Below, one piece after another: positions 38,179 through 49,253 of a stretch of DNA of 64,000 bases. Positions within the stretch are counted from its first letter, which is position 1, and each line of letters opens with the position of its first letter. Under the pieces are notes generated by a model. It was not told the DNA's origin. It did not search any database and saw only the letters and a program-made list of their open reading frames with translations. The position numbers and the translations under genes were made by a program. This DNA comes from Methanococcus voltae (GTDB lineage: Archaea > AGJL01 > Methanococci > Methanococcales > Methanococcaceae), in the NCBI RefSeq assembly GCF_024807655.1, contig NZ_JANUCR010000004.1, forward strand, positions 53,282-117,281, written 5' to 3'.

Positions 38179-39093
38179 ATGAAAATGGGTATTATCTCAG
38201 AGGAAAGAGATTGGATAACTGACGAATTAAAAAATAAAATGGAGCAAAACGATATCGACCCGATAATCATAAAGCCATCCAAAATTGTTAATACGTTGTC
38301 AAAAAAAGGCATAAAATTCGAACACAATAGTAGAAATTTGTTCGATTTAGAATGTGCATTTGTACGGGATATCGGATTTGGTGAAGAAATGATGCACAGA
38401 TTTGATATAATCGAGTGTTTAAGTACTTATATTCCGATAATAAACCCACCGCAAGCAATACAAGATGCAGGTAATAAATATAGAACCTCTTTTTTGTTAT
38501 CAAGAAACGAGATTCCACAATCTGAGACAATCGTTTCAGAAGATATTAATAAAATATTGGCTTATTCTGACAAATTTGACGATAGTGTCTTAAAACCATT
38601 TTTTGGAAATGGCGGGCAAGGATTAGTCAGATTAAAAGGTAGGTCAACAGTTGCAAAGCTAAATATCTTAAATACTTTTAAAGAGACAAACCCTGCATTT
38701 TATATGCAAAAATTCATAAATAACCCTAATAATGTATATAGGGATATTAGAGCTTTTGTAATAGGAGATAGGGTAGTTTCTGCTATGTACAGGGAATCAG
38801 ACAACTGGATTACAAATATTAAGCAAAATGGAACTCCAAAACAGTGTGAAATAACCCGAGAGATAACTAAGTTAGCATTGGCTGCAAAAGAAGCACTCGG
38901 TTTATATTATGCAGGTGTAGATTTAATAGAAAGTGAAACAGGGTTAAAAGTAATTGAAGTTAACGCTTGTCCTTCGTGGGAAGGTCTTTCTAAAGTTTCC
39001 GAGGAAGATATTACGCAATTATTAATCAATGAAGCAAATAGAATTGTTAAAAAACATAGAATGGATAAATTAACAGAAAAATATATTAATTAA
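38179..39093 (+). CDS. mptN: RimK-like ATP-grasp glutamate ligase (probably MptN)
   Basis: The 304-residue RimK-family ATP-grasp enzyme shows VLKPFFGNGGQGLVRLKG (ATP loop), FYMQKFINN, DIRAFVIGDRVVSAMYR and VIEVNACPSWEGL (metal-binding E-x-N). Archaeal relatives add glutamate to tetrahydromethanopterin (MptN) or to coenzyme F420 (CofF). The N terminus (GIISEERDWITDELKNKM) fits my memory of MptN better, but CofF cannot be excluded. ATG 38179 is chosen with GTGAT upstream. Confidence 0.7.
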   Translation: MKMGIISEERDWITDELKNKMEQNDIDPIIIKPSKIVNTLSKKGIKFEHNSRNLFDLECAFVRDIGFGEEMMHRFDIIECLSTYIPIINPPQAIQDAGNKYRTSFLLSRNEIPQSETIVSEDINKILAYSDKFDDSVLKPFFGNGGQGLVRLKGRSTVAKLNILNTFKETNPAFYMQKFINNPNNVYRDIRAFVIGDRVVSAMYRESDNWITNIKQNGTPKQCEITREITKLALAAKEALGLYYAGVDLIESETGLKVIEVNACPSWEGLSKVSEEDITQLLINEANRIVKKHRMDKLTEKYIN

Positions 39094-39119
39094 TTGTTAA
39101 TCAATTATTAATTAATCAA

Positions 39120-40370
39120 TTATAAATTAGTTAATTCTTTTTTTAATAAATTAATACATTCCACAGAGTTTTTGGAATTTTTTTGAATATTTAACAATTT
39201 TTCGTCAATTTTACCGGATTTTATACGTTTTGTAGAATAAAGATAATTGTATTCATCATCTTTGTTTACCATTAACTTATCTTTGAATTTTTCCCTCATA
39301 ATTTCCCGTTTATTTATTATTTCTTCAGAATTTTTACTCAACGTTTCGTCATAATACGGAATTCCAATCGATGATAAAGCAATAAGTCTCTCATCAACAT
39401 CTGAAATTCTTTGAAGTTCGTAATTATCATTTTCATAATTATCCGTATTTTTTTTATTATTTTCATTATTTTCATTATTATTGCAAGTATTTTCATTTCC
39501 ACAGGTTTCTTGAATAGATATGTGATGATAAATAGGTTTACCTTTAAAAGCTATCGTAATACCTCTCTTACGACCTATTGAAACGCCTTCATATACATTA
39601 TATCCAATTTCAAACAGTGCACTCCTAAAAGGAATAGACGAAGAGTAGGAAATTATCATACCTCCATCTTTAAGTTTTTTATACAATAGTTCTAAAAATT
39701 CAACAGTATATAATACAGGGTCTCGAGCCGGGGAAAAAGCATCATGACAAACTATATTATAGTAGTTATCAGGCATTTTTTGCAATATAATCCGTGCATC
39801 TTCGTTAAAAACTCGAATATTGTTAATATATTTATTATTTTCATTATCTTCATTATCTTTATTATCTGTATTCTCAAATATATTATTTTTAAAAAACTCA
39901 AAATACGCTTTTTTAATAATTTCGTGCTCTTTTAATGGAATATCCAAGCATAAAGAAAGAAATAAAGTTTCTTTACTTATTTCAACCATATCTATTTTGC
40001 AATTTTTATTTTTAGATAAACAAGCCATTGCATTATAACCCATACCACTACAGAGGTCTAATATATTGCAATCGCAATCTTCACGTATTTCCACTTTAGA
40101 AGGGATTGCGAACTTTTCGATACCTTCGGTAAGTGCACCAACCCGTGAGTGCATTAATTCGTCTGTATCTTCTGATTTTAAAGTATACGTTCCATCATCT
40201 GTTTTAACGAGCATATCAATTTCTTTACTTGTTAATTCAGCTATTAAATTCTTTGAGAGTTTTAAAAATTCAACAGAATCTATTTTGGTCATTTTTTTGG
40301 ATTTAAACTCTTCTGAAAATTCATTTATATATTTTTCAATTATATCTGTCGCTTTTAAATTAGGTAGCAT
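39120..40370 (-). CDS. MnmC-like (DUF752) methyltransferase
   Basis: The 416-residue protein has a Rossmann methyltransferase core (ILDLCSGMGYNAMACL, then IDMVEISKETLFLSL) and a second-half motif VCHDAFSPARDPVLYTVEFLELLYKKLKDGG with the D-A-F-S-P signature of the MnmC methyltransferase domain (DUF752). Relatives act on modified uridine-34 of tRNA, but the archaeal substrate is not established. Two Asn-rich low-complexity insertions interrupt it (about residues 168-185 and 301-328). ATG 40370 follows GGTGTAATA. It is convergent with mptN. Confidence 0.75.
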   Translation of the reverse strand: MLPNLKATDIIEKYINEFSEEFKSKKMTKIDSVEFLKLSKNLIAELTSKEIDMLVKTDDGTYTLKSEDTDELMHSRVGALTEGIEKFAIPSKVEIREDCDCNILDLCSGMGYNAMACLSKNKNCKIDMVEISKETLFLSLCLDIPLKEHEIIKKAYFEFFKNNIFENTDNKDNEDNENNKYINNIRVFNEDARIILQKMPDNYYNIVCHDAFSPARDPVLYTVEFLELLYKKLKDGGMIISYSSSIPFRSALFEIGYNVYEGVSIGRKRGITIAFKGKPIYHHISIQETCGNENTCNNNENNENNKKNTDNYENDNYELQRISDVDERLIALSSIGIPYYDETLSKNSEEIINKREIMREKFKDKLMVNKDDEYNYLYSTKRIKSGKIDEKLLNIQKNSKNSVECINLLKKELTNL

Positions 40371-40529
40371 TATTACACCGAATAAATTATAAAATAATCT
40401 CATAGTTATTATATTATTTTTTATATTAGTATATATTACAATGGTGATATCATATAAAAATAATATACTATAAAAATAAGATAAATATTAATTTAAAAAA
40501 TATACTAAAAAATAAAATAAATTAAAAGA

Positions 40530-41399
40530 TTATTGTTTTTCAACGATTTTAACGATTTTGTCAACAATCTTTTTAAATTCCTCTGAAGCCTTACAGTCTA
40601 ATGAAACCATCGGTATACCTTTGTCTGAAGCTTCTCTCGCTTTTACATCTAATGGAATAGGGCCAAGGAAGTTAACGTTTAAAGTTTTTGCAGCCTTTTC
40701 ACCGCCACCTTTACCAAATACGTCAACTACTTCATCACAATGAGGGCATACGAAGCCACTCATATTTTCAATTAAACCAATGATTTTTATTTCAAGAACT
40801 TTCGCTGTACCAACTGATTTTCTTGCATCCATCACTGAAACTTCTTCCGGCGTGGTTACAATTACCATACCATCGATATCAGGTATTGATTGTAATGTTG
40901 TTAATTGAATATCTCCAGACCCTGGCGGTGTATCGATTAATAAGAAATCGAGTTCGCCCCAAGCAACATCGCTTAAAAACTGTTTGATAGCACCACTTGC
41001 TTTTGGACCTCTCCAAATAATTGGTGAATCCTGGTCAGGTAAAAAGTAGCCTATTGACATTGTTTTTATGCCTTCTTTGGTCATAATTGGCATAATTCCG
41101 TTTTCATCGCCGGTAGGTTGTACATTGTGCACACCTAACATTTGAGGGATGTTAGGGCCGTGAATATCGCCGTCAAGTACGCCAACTTTATAACCCATTT
41201 GGTTTAATGTAGCTGCAAGGTTTACTGTAACGGTTGATTTACCAACGCCACCTTTACCGCTTACAATAGCTATTTTATGTTTTATTTTGCCCATTTTTTC
41301 TCTAATTACTTTGTTTTGCTGTTCCATCATCTTTTTGGTGTCAGAACATTCTGAACTTTGTCCACAAGATTCGCAATTTCCACTGCATTCTTCTGCCAT
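40530..41399 (-). CDS. Mrp/NBP35-type iron-sulfur cluster carrier ATPase
   Basis: The 289-residue P-loop ATPase of the Mrp/ApbC/NBP35 family has the deviant Walker A GKGGVGKST, the D-x-D-x-H-G motif (VLDGDIHGPNIPQML) and the cluster-binding CPHC near residue 220. The N terminus carries an extra cysteine-rich segment (CSGNCESCGQSSEC), as in NBP35. These proteins assemble and transfer Fe-S clusters, which are abundant in methanogens. The ribosome site is GGTGAAATT. Confidence 0.92.
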   Translation of the reverse strand: MAEECSGNCESCGQSSECSDTKKMMEQQNKVIREKMGKIKHKIAIVSGKGGVGKSTVTVNLAATLNQMGYKVGVLDGDIHGPNIPQMLGVHNVQPTGDENGIMPIMTKEGIKTMSIGYFLPDQDSPIIWRGPKASGAIKQFLSDVAWGELDFLLIDTPPGSGDIQLTTLQSIPDIDGMVIVTTPEEVSVMDARKSVGTAKVLEIKIIGLIENMSGFVCPHCDEVVDVFGKGGGEKAAKTLNVNFLGPIPLDVKAREASDKGIPMVSLDCKASEEFKKIVDKIVKIVEKQ

Positions 41400-41700
41400 A
41401 ATTTCACCACATATATTTTGATTTATTTGATTTTTAATCTGATTTTTTAAGTATTATTCTTTATTTTTAATTTAGATAACTTTTTATGAATTTACTATAT
41501 TTTACTATTTAATAATATCTTTGGTATTATTTAAATATTTAAACTTAAATCATTATGGATATTATTAAATAATATGTCATCTAATATAAACAGTTCCGCA
41601 AAAAAAGCATATATGCCAATAATAAAACGTAGAATTAAAAATAAAAAGTAATATTTATTAAAATAATAAATTAAAAAATAATAAATTATTTAGCGTATAT
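41400..41700. other. Spacer between mrp-like gene and DUF35 gene
   Basis: This holds the promoter of the Mrp gene (about 41490-41530 on the minus strand) and A/T-rich DNA. A 25-codon basic ORF at 41574-41651 (+) has no ribosome site and is not called as a gene. Confidence 0.35.
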
Positions 41701-42093
41701 TTAGTGAGTAGATGGTACAAATTTATAACCATAGCTAATTATACCAGATTTACCATCTTCTTTAATTTTTCTGAATTCTGTGTGCACAGGCATTCCAATT
41801 TCAATTTTATTAATATCACAGTCGATTTGACCTGTTATTTTTGTTCCTTCTTTTAATTCAATGATTCCCACAATATAAGGTGAATTTTTTTCAAAATCCT
41901 TAGGTGGTGCTCTCACGATTGAGTATGTGTATACAATACCATCGCCTGAAAGTTGGAAATCTTCCATTTCTCCCTTTCTTCTACATTCTGGGCATACTGT
42001 TCTTGATGGGAAGTATACTTTACCGCAAGTTTTACATTTTTTACCGATTAAATTATATCGTTCTTGCATATGTCTCCAAGTTCTAACAACCAT
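41701..42093 (-). CDS. DUF35 zinc-ribbon/OB-fold protein of the mevalonate block
   Basis: The 130-residue protein has an N-terminal rubredoxin-like zinc ribbon (C20, C23, C34, C37) followed by an OB-fold acyl-CoA-binding domain (DGIVYTYSIVRAPPKDF, then KEGTKITGQIDCD). In archaea this DUF35 protein forms a complex with thiolase and HMG-CoA synthase, bridging them so that acetoacetyl-CoA is channelled. Both partners are encoded just upstream on the same strand. The start follows GGTGG. Confidence 0.9.
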   Translation of the reverse strand: MVVRTWRHMQERYNLIGKKCKTCGKVYFPSRTVCPECRRKGEMEDFQLSGDGIVYTYSIVRAPPKDFEKNSPYIVGIIELKEGTKITGQIDCDINKIEIGMPVHTEFRKIKEDGKSGIISYGYKFVPSTH

Positions 42094-42219
42094 TATTCCA
42101 CCAAATTTTTTTATTTGATATATTTTATTTAATATATTTTAATTTTAATTTTAATTTTAAGTAGTTTTTAATTTTAAGTTTGTTTTAATATCCATTTTAA
42201 TATATTTCTTAAATCCTAA

Positions 42220-43407
<1,188 letters not shown>

Positions 43408-43561
43408 CTAATAGGTAGGTTTTTTAATTTTATTATATATTATTATATATTATTAATATTTTATTCTAATTTAGTCTAATTTAGTCTAATTTAATTATTA
43501 TATGTATTATCATTGTCATTTACTATTTTTTCCTTAAATTTTGAATTAAGTCCTAAAATAC

Positions 43562-44611
43562 TTACATTCTAATTTTTTCTCTGTATTTCATGTACACAGC
43601 ATAGTCAATGTACTTTTTGTGTGCTAATAATGTCTCTGTTGTGATTGCTTTTTCCGCTGCACCTGCTATATTATCCGTAACAGTTATGTCGAAAGCATCG
43701 CTACCTGCACCACTACCGTATGAAACCGCAAAAATCCTGTCTCCTGCTTTTGCGTGGTCTAAAATATTTGATAATCCCAAAGGAACAGCTCCTGAGTAAG
43801 TGTTTCCTAAGTAAGGAGTCAATAAACCGTATTTCCATTGTTCTTGGTTGAATCCTAATTTTTTAGCTGCATTAATGTAGAATTTACCATTTGGTTGGTG
43901 GAAAACACAGTAATCGTAATCAGCTGGTGTAGTACCCATTTTTTCAAACATTCCTTTAGCTGCGTTTAAAACGTGCTTAAAGTAAGCTGGTTCTCCTGTA
44001 AATCTACCGCCGTGTTTTGGGTAGTGTTCATGTTCTCTTCTCCAAAAGTCTGGCGTATCTGTTGTAAAAGAGTATGTGCCATTAAATTTTGCCAACATTT
44101 CGCTCTTTTTATTACCAATAATGTAAGCTGCACCACCTGCTGCTGCGGTGTATTCTAAAGCATCGCCTGGAGCACCTTGTGCGGTGTCTGAACCTACTGC
44201 TAAACCGTACTCAATCATTCCACTACCTACAAGTCCCATACACATTTGTATACCTGCAGTACCTGCTTTACAAGCAAATTCTAAGTCTGCTGCTGTGAAA
44301 TCAGGTGTAGCACATATTGCTTCCCCAACAATACCTGATGTAGGCTTAACTGCATAGGGGTGGCTTTCACTACCTACGTATATAGCTCCAATTTTTTGAG
44401 GGTCGATATTTGCTCTTACAAGTGCTCTTCTTGCAGCTTCTACTGATATTGTAGCCGTATCTTCGTCTGGTCCAGGTACGCTCTTTTCATTTACTATTAA
44501 ACCTCTTTTAATAGCGTTAGCCTCTTTTCCCCAAACTTTAGCGATTTCTTCAACTTGTATTCTGTATTTTGGTATATGGCTTCCATATCCTACGATACCC
44601 ACTTCGTTCAT
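43562..44611 (-). CDS. Hydroxymethylglutaryl-CoA synthase
   Basis: HMG-CoA synthase adds acetyl-CoA to acetoacetyl-CoA. The 349-residue archaeal-type enzyme shows the nucleophilic cysteine in [10 protein letters not shown] (C114), the general base glutamate in [11 protein letters not shown] (E82) and FHQPNGKF with the catalytic histidine. It is the first gene of the block with thiolase and DUF35; spacers of about 150 and 130 bp separate them, so one transcript is likely but not certain. The ribosome site is GGTGAG. Confidence 0.95.
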   Translation of the reverse strand: MNEVGIVGYGSHIPKYRIQVEEIAKVWGKEANAIKRGLIVNEKSVPGPDEDTATISVEAARRALVRANIDPQKIGAIYVGSESHPYAVKPTSGIVGEAICATPDFTAADLEFACKAGTAGIQMCMGLVGSGMIEYGLAVGSDTAQGAPGDALEYTAAAGGAAYIIGNKKSEMLAKFNGTYSFTTDTPDFWRREHEHYPKHGGRFTGEPAYFKHVLNAAKGMFEKMGTTPADYDYCVFHQPNGKFYINAAKKLGFNQEQWKYGLLTPYLGNTYSGAVPLGLSNILDHAKAGDRIFAVSYGSGAGSDAFDITVTDNIAGAAEKAITTETLLAHKKYIDYAVYMKYREKIRM

Positions 44612-44891
44612 TTACTCACCATCATAGTATTTTTAGATTTTTAATTTTTAATTTTTAAGTTCAAATTTTTACAGTATTTATTAATTAATAATAAATTCAA
44701 TTTTTGCTGAATTTCCAACAAAGTAAACGATATAACAATGTATTTTTAATAAAATATTCAATATTTATTAAAAAAAGCTGAAAACAATAAACAATAGTAA
44801 TTTATTTTACAATATAAATATTATTATAATTATAGCCATAATTATAATTAGAATTATAACGTATTTATTGTATTGTAAATTATTATCTCGA

Positions 44892-45584
44892 TTATTGACA
44901 AGCTTCTTTTAATTTTTTAAGTAAGTCATTTGTATTTAATTCGGTGGTAATTAAGGTAATACCTTCTAATTCGGCCAATTTAATAGCTAATTTATCAAGA
45001 TTTGATACGCCGTTAAATATTACAACTCTTGGCTTGATGTTGCTGACACGTATCGCAACCATCGGACTCCTACCTGCAGAAACTTCCGTAAATACTAACG
45101 CTCTTTCACTCGTCCAGCCATACAAATTAATGAAATCTTGACCATTCATTTCTAAAATAGCCTTTTTACTATCAATAACCGTATGTCCAAATATTTGGTG
45201 GCCAATACCAGACTCTCCACAGATAATAGTACCGTCTATCAGTTCCAACATCTTTCCAACAGTTTTGGGATTTTGATACTCTTTTAACTGAAGTATTGCA
45301 TTCATGGATGTAGGATTTAAGACGTTCTTAAGAGCTTTAATAGTATGCCCACCCTTTTCTTTATCAAGTGATATAAGTGCTTTTACGTATTTTTTAACGA
45401 TATTTACTCCAGGGTTTTTTCTTCTTCCGACTTCGTAATCACTAATGACTGATGGAGACACTTCCAAGCTTCGAGAAATCTCAACTTGAGGTATGCCAAA
45501 CATTTCTCTCCATTTTTTCATAGTTTTGCCTATATCGTCGGAATATACTATTTCACCCATAATATGCACAGCTATTTTTTCCAT
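44892..45584 (-). CDS. HTH transcriptional regulator next to the HMG-CoA block
   Basis: The 230-residue protein has a Cro/CI-type HTH at about residues 20-60 (KWREMFGIPQVEISRSLEVSPSVISDYEVGRRKNP). The C-terminal domain of about 120 residues (TIICGESGIGHQIFGHTVIDS, then GWTSERALVFTEVSAGRSPMVAIRV) belongs to an archaea-specific regulator family whose ligand I do not know. Its place directly upstream of HMG-CoA synthase suggests control of mevalonate or CoA genes (inference). ATG 45584 is used; ATG 45560 is an alternative. Confidence 0.7.
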   Translation of the reverse strand: MEKIAVHIMGEIVYSDDIGKTMKKWREMFGIPQVEISRSLEVSPSVISDYEVGRRKNPGVNIVKKYVKALISLDKEKGGHTIKALKNVLNPTSMNAILQLKEYQNPKTVGKMLELIDGTIICGESGIGHQIFGHTVIDSKKAILEMNGQDFINLYGWTSERALVFTEVSAGRSPMVAIRVSNIKPRVVIFNGVSNLDKLAIKLAELEGITLITTELNTNDLLKKLKEACQ

Positions 45585-45973
45585 ATAACTCTTATACCTA
45601 AAAAATAGTATATAAATATTTCGATTTTAAATGTAGAGGTTTTCGATAAATGCCGATGTTAACCTATTCCAGTCATACTTACATCATAATTTTAAATTGT
45701 TTTGAAATATAATATTTATTAAAAGTCCCAATAATATGGGATATATTTTATATACTAAGTTTATGAATATATAAAATATTATAAGAAAAATGGGTTTTTA
45801 ATTTAATTTTATCAAATTTTAAAAAAAATTCTTTAATTTTTTGACTTACATCGGTTAGCAAATTGCCGAAGTATACGCAAATATGTGTATCTTTTTATAA
45901 AAAAATAAAAATAAAAAATAAGTATTCTATTTTAAAAATAATGTAATAAAAATAACAACAAAAAATTATGTAC
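45585..45973. promoter_or_regulatory. Regulator upstream region with inverted ACATCGG motifs
   Basis: The plus strand reads GCCGATGTTAAC near 45648-45659 and TTACATCGGTTAGC near 45847-45860, the same ACATCGG core in opposite orientation. The second copy also forms TACATCGG...CCGAAGTA (45847-45854 and 45866-45873, one mismatch) around a perfect GCAAATTGC. A TATA-like element for the minus-strand regulator lies near 45605-45615. Autoregulation is a reasonable guess. Confidence 0.4.
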
Positions 45974-46762
45974 TTATTCAGTTGTTATATTATCTGAAAT
46001 TAATTTTAAAACTTTATTGAGTGCTTTTTTATTATCAAATTCCGAAATCTGTTTTAATTCATTATTTGACAAGTTTTTCTGTTTTAAATTGATTATTTCT
46101 TCCGTTAAGAGTGGTATACATCTTGTAAGTTCGTCCACAATTGTTATTGTTGATTTTTGTGCAGTTCTTGAAAGTGGGTTTAAATCGATTGCAATAACTT
46201 GTTTTCCCATTTCAACGAGTGCCTCAGCCCTGTCTCCATCTTCTAAAGGTACCAATACAACATCTGCGGTATAAATCCCTGCTTCTGAAACCTTACCTCG
46301 TAAATGGTCTACATTCGGCATTTGTTTGTTTGCGTCATCAATTCCAAGTAAGATTATTTTATTGTTTTTGTAGTTTTCATTATTACTTTCGTTTTTCTCG
46401 AAAAATTCTTTAATTTTTTGTTCCCTTTCTGTTGTCCTATAAAATAAGTTTACTTCAATTTTACCATTTAATTCGGTAGCTAAATCAATTAATTCATCTT
46501 TTGCGAGTGCAATACTATTGCCATTTACTGAAATCACAGGATTTTTGGCAAGTAATAACATTGCAGCACTTGCTTTTATTGCTTCTTCTGCAGCTTTTGG
46601 AGTTTTCTCGCCTATTAGGTAGTCGTAAGTTTCTCCCCTACCGTGAGCAATTAAACCGCCTTTTGCGAGTATTCCAGATTCAAAAGCTTCTACGACTTTT
46701 CCTCGATTTAATAAAGATTTGTATCTTGGATGTGATTTTGGAACCATTGACATTTGCATCAT
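45974..46762 (-). CDS. 4-phosphopantoate--beta-alanine ligase
   Basis: The archaeal enzyme makes 4'-phosphopantothenate from 4-phosphopantoate, beta-alanine and ATP in CoA synthesis, replacing bacterial PanC/PanK order. The 262 residues match the family (formerly DUF137): [86 protein letters not shown] and [11 protein letters not shown] short Asn/Lys-rich insertion sits near residue 125. Alternative ATG codons lie at 46759 and 46753. CoA supply and the HMG-CoA block are neighbours here. Confidence 0.92.
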   Translation of the reverse strand: MMQMSMVPKSHPRYKSLLNRGKVVEAFESGILAKGGLIAHGRGETYDYLIGEKTPKAAEEAIKASAAMLLLAKNPVISVNGNSIALAKDELIDLATELNGKIEVNLFYRTTEREQKIKEFFEKNESNNENYKNNKIILLGIDDANKQMPNVDHLRGKVSEAGIYTADVVLVPLEDGDRAEALVEMGKQVIAIDLNPLSRTAQKSTITIVDELTRCIPLLTEEIINLKQKNLSNNELKQISEFDNKKALNKVLKLISDNITTE

Positions 46763-47220
46763 CTCAAATAATTTTCGTTTTTTTTTAATTTTTAATTTTT
46801 AATTTTATTTGTTTTACATCATACTATTTATTTCTTTTTTATAATTTAATTTTAGTATAATGTTTTCTTTGTAATATTTTCGTTGCAATAATCTCATAAC
46901 ACAAATGATAAGATATAAAAATAAGAATGTCATATATATCTTGAAAATGAATTATCTTAAAATTAGTTAAATTTAAATAATTGGCTAAATAATATGATAT
47001 AGAGCATAATTTTATGATAATTTAATAAAATGATGTATTAATCAAAAAATAAAAATTATATCAATTTATAAGACGATATTAATCGATATTGTTTAAATAA
47101 TCCACAGATGATTTTTAGGTAAATTATAGAGGTAATCTTTATATATTATTAGATAGATGTATATTATATCATATTTTAAAGACGACTCATTTACTAAAAC
47201 ACGATTATGGAGGAATAATT
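46763..47220. other. Divergent spacer, phosphopantoate ligase and rpl10e
   Basis: The A/T-rich spacer holds the rpl10e promoter, with TATA-like TTTATATA near 47140-47147, and a strong GGAGG ribosome site just before ATG 47221. I see no RNA gene. Confidence 0.45.
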
Positions 47221-47742
47221 ATGGCACTAAGACCAGGAAGATGTTATAGAGAAATAAACAAGCCTTCTTACACAAGAAAAGAATACGTAAGAGCTGTACC
47301 GCAACCAAGAGTAGTTCACTACGTTATGGGTAATACAGCTGCAGAGTTCCCAGTAGAATACCACTTGGTATCAAAAACTGACTGTCAAATCAGACACAAT
47401 GCATTAGAATCAGCAAGGATTGCTGGTAATAAATTCATTCAAAGAGAATGTGGTAGATTAGGATACAAATTCCACATTAGAGTTTACCCTCACCAAATCT
47501 TAAGGGAAAACAAAATGGCTGCAGGAGCTGGTGCGGACAGGATTTCTGACGGTATGAGATTGTCATTCGGTAAAGCTACCGGTACAGCTGCAAGAGTTAG
47601 AAAAGGACAAGAAATCATCACCATTTCAACAACCGTTGAAAAAGCAAACATTGCAAAAGAAGCTTTAAGAAGATGTTCAATGAAAATGCCAACACCATGT
47701 AAAATTGAACTCAGAAAAGGTAAAGAATTAGTAAAAGATTAA
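47221..47742 (+). CDS. rpl10e: 50S ribosomal protein L10e (uL16)
   Basis: The 173-residue ribosomal protein is uL16, which binds 23S rRNA near the tRNA acceptor sites. The sequence MALRPGRCYREINKPSYTRKEY, the central HIRVYPHQILRENKMAAGAGADRISDGMR and the C-terminal KMPTPCKIEL are all canonical. Codon use is less extreme in A/T than its neighbours, as expected for a highly expressed gene. It is monocistronic. Confidence 0.97.
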   Translation: MALRPGRCYREINKPSYTRKEYVRAVPQPRVVHYVMGNTAAEFPVEYHLVSKTDCQIRHNALESARIAGNKFIQRECGRLGYKFHIRVYPHQILRENKMAAGAGADRISDGMRLSFGKATGTAARVRKGQEIITISTTVEKANIAKEALRRCSMKMPTPCKIELRKGKELVKD

Positions 47743-47953
47743 TTAAATAACTTTTAAACTAATTTACAACCTACTTTTTTAATATTAGTAAATTAGTAAT
47801 TACGAATAAAAAAACTGTTTTATAGAATATTTTTACGATTATCAAAAATTTGTTATTTTTAAATTTTAATTTCAATTTGAAAAAAAAAGAATATTATTTT
47901 AGTATTTATTTTTTATTTTTTATTTTATAATTTATATATTCTAATTTTAAAAT

Positions 47954-48631
47954 TTATTCAATCATTGATGTAAACATTTTTAAACCATCGTTAGAACCGA
48001 GTTCAAGTTCGCTCGCTCTTTCTGGGTGAGGCATTAATAAAACACAGTTTCCAGCTTCATTGCAAACACCTGCGATGTTATCTACTGAACCGTTTGGATT
48101 TGCTTCCTCAGTGATGTTTCCTTCAGCATCGCAGTATTTGAATACCACCATATTTTTTTCATACATTTCCTTAACAGTTTCTTCATCTGCGTAAAATTTA
48201 CCTTCTGCGTGTGCTATTGGGATTTTTAAAACTTGTCCTTTTTTGTATTGCTTTGTAAAAGGTGTTTCGTTGTTTTCCACCTTAATGTAAACCCATTTAC
48301 AAATAAAGTGAGCACAGTTGTTATCTGTGAGTATACCTTTTGAAAAATTCGCTTCGAGTCCTATTTGTGCACCGTTGCAAATCCCTAAAACAGGTTTGCC
48401 ATCATTTACCATTTTTCTTAACGAGTCAATGACAGGTGTCTTACTTGAAATTGCACCTGCTCTTAAGTGGTCTCCATATGAAAAACCGCCTGGAATTACT
48501 GCACCGCCAAAATTGTCCAAGTTTTGTTCCGTAAACCATACGTATTCAGGTTCTCCTTTTGCCAATTCTACTGCGTGAAATACATCGCCGTCGCAGTTTG
48601 TACCTAAGAATTTTATAATTGCTACTTTCAT
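47954..48631 (-). CDS. purQ: Phosphoribosylformylglycinamidine synthase subunit PurQ
   Basis: PurQ is the glutaminase subunit that supplies ammonia to PurL/PurS in purine synthesis. The class I glutamine amidotransferase triad is visible: C85 in GICNGAQ, and H202 and E204 in MPHPERASE. The 225-residue length is normal. The start ATG follows GGTGTAATT. PurL and PurS are not in this window. Confidence 0.95.
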   Translation of the reverse strand: MKVAIIKFLGTNCDGDVFHAVELAKGEPEYVWFTEQNLDNFGGAVIPGGFSYGDHLRAGAISSKTPVIDSLRKMVNDGKPVLGICNGAQIGLEANFSKGILTDNNCAHFICKWVYIKVENNETPFTKQYKKGQVLKIPIAHAEGKFYADEETVKEMYEKNMVVFKYCDAEGNITEEANPNGSVDNIAGVCNEAGNCVLLMPHPERASELELGSNDGLKMFTSMIE

Positions 48632-48876
48632 AATTACACCGTGATTTCTGTAATTTTGTACATTAGATTAGTTTATCACATATTATTCTTGAATTAAAAT
48701 TATATAACTGCATACTTATATAAAAATATATTTCTACAAAGTACTAAAATAAAAGACAAATTAATATGCAAATTAATATGCAAATTTAAAAATAGACTTT
48801 TTAAAATAATATTTAAACTTATTATTTAAAATCATATAATAAAAATTATATTATGATATTATAAAAATTTATAAAA

Positions 48877-48950
48877 CGCCCCCGTCGGGATTCGAACCCG
48901 AGTCCATGGATCCGCAGTCCACGAGTCTATCCTAACTAGCCTACGAGGGC
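48877..48950 (-). tRNA. tRNA-Arg (anticodon GCG)
   Basis: The minus strand folds into a cloverleaf. The acceptor pairs are GCCCTCG with CGGGGGC (one T-G wobble), the T arm is TCGGG-TTCGAAT-CCCGA, and the anticodon stem GTGGA/TCCAT encloses loop CTGCGGA with anticodon GCG after U33. The discriminator is G73 and CCA is not encoded. The D arm is weaker, with one C-A mismatch. A box-A-like TATTTAAA lies at 48971-48978, and T runs follow the 3' end. Confidence 0.93.
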
Positions 48951-49253
48951 ATATGCAATATACCGTATGTTATTTAAAATCATTAAAAACAAAAACAATA
49001 TTTAATAACCTACAATCGCTAATATATTGCCTTGTAATCCATTTTATTTAAAGTTTATTGTACTTTATATGACTACAATAAGAAAAATGAATTTATTATG
49101 AAGAACTAAATAATAAATAACTATTAAATAACTATTAAATAACTATTAAATAACTATTAAATAACTATTAAATAACTATTAAATAACTATTAAATAAGTA
49201 TTAAATAAGTATTAAATAATTAATAAATAGATAATAATTATATATTAAATAAA
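48951..49253. other. Spacer with tRNA promoter and 11-mer tandem repeat
   Basis: This holds the tRNA box A and a long 11-bp tandem repeat (49115-49213) just after mfnB. Nothing else is seen. Confidence 0.6.
49115..49213. repeat. Tandem 11-mer repeat, nine copies
   Basis: Seven exact copies of AAATAACTATT are followed by two copies of AAATAAGTATT. It lies between mfnB (3' side) and the tRNA gene. The two variant copies at one end suggest growth by slippage from both types. Confidence 0.95.

Noticed and set aside
41574..41651. 25-codon basic ORF (MSSNINSSAKKAYMPIIKRR...)
   Set aside because: No ribosome site and no recognised family; too short to support without conservation data.
48877..48950. 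Reading the tRNA as tRNA-Cys
   Set aside because: The loop is CTGCGGA, so the anticodon after U33 is GCG (Arg), not GCA.
48877..48950. tRNA-Arg as the integration site of the element
   Set aside because: It lies more than 5 kb from the integrase, with host genes (mfnB, antiporter, wecC) in between, and is intact.
49115..49213. CRISPR-like array
   Set aside because: The units are 11 bp and contiguous with no spacers; no cas genes are nearby. No CRISPR array is seen in the window.
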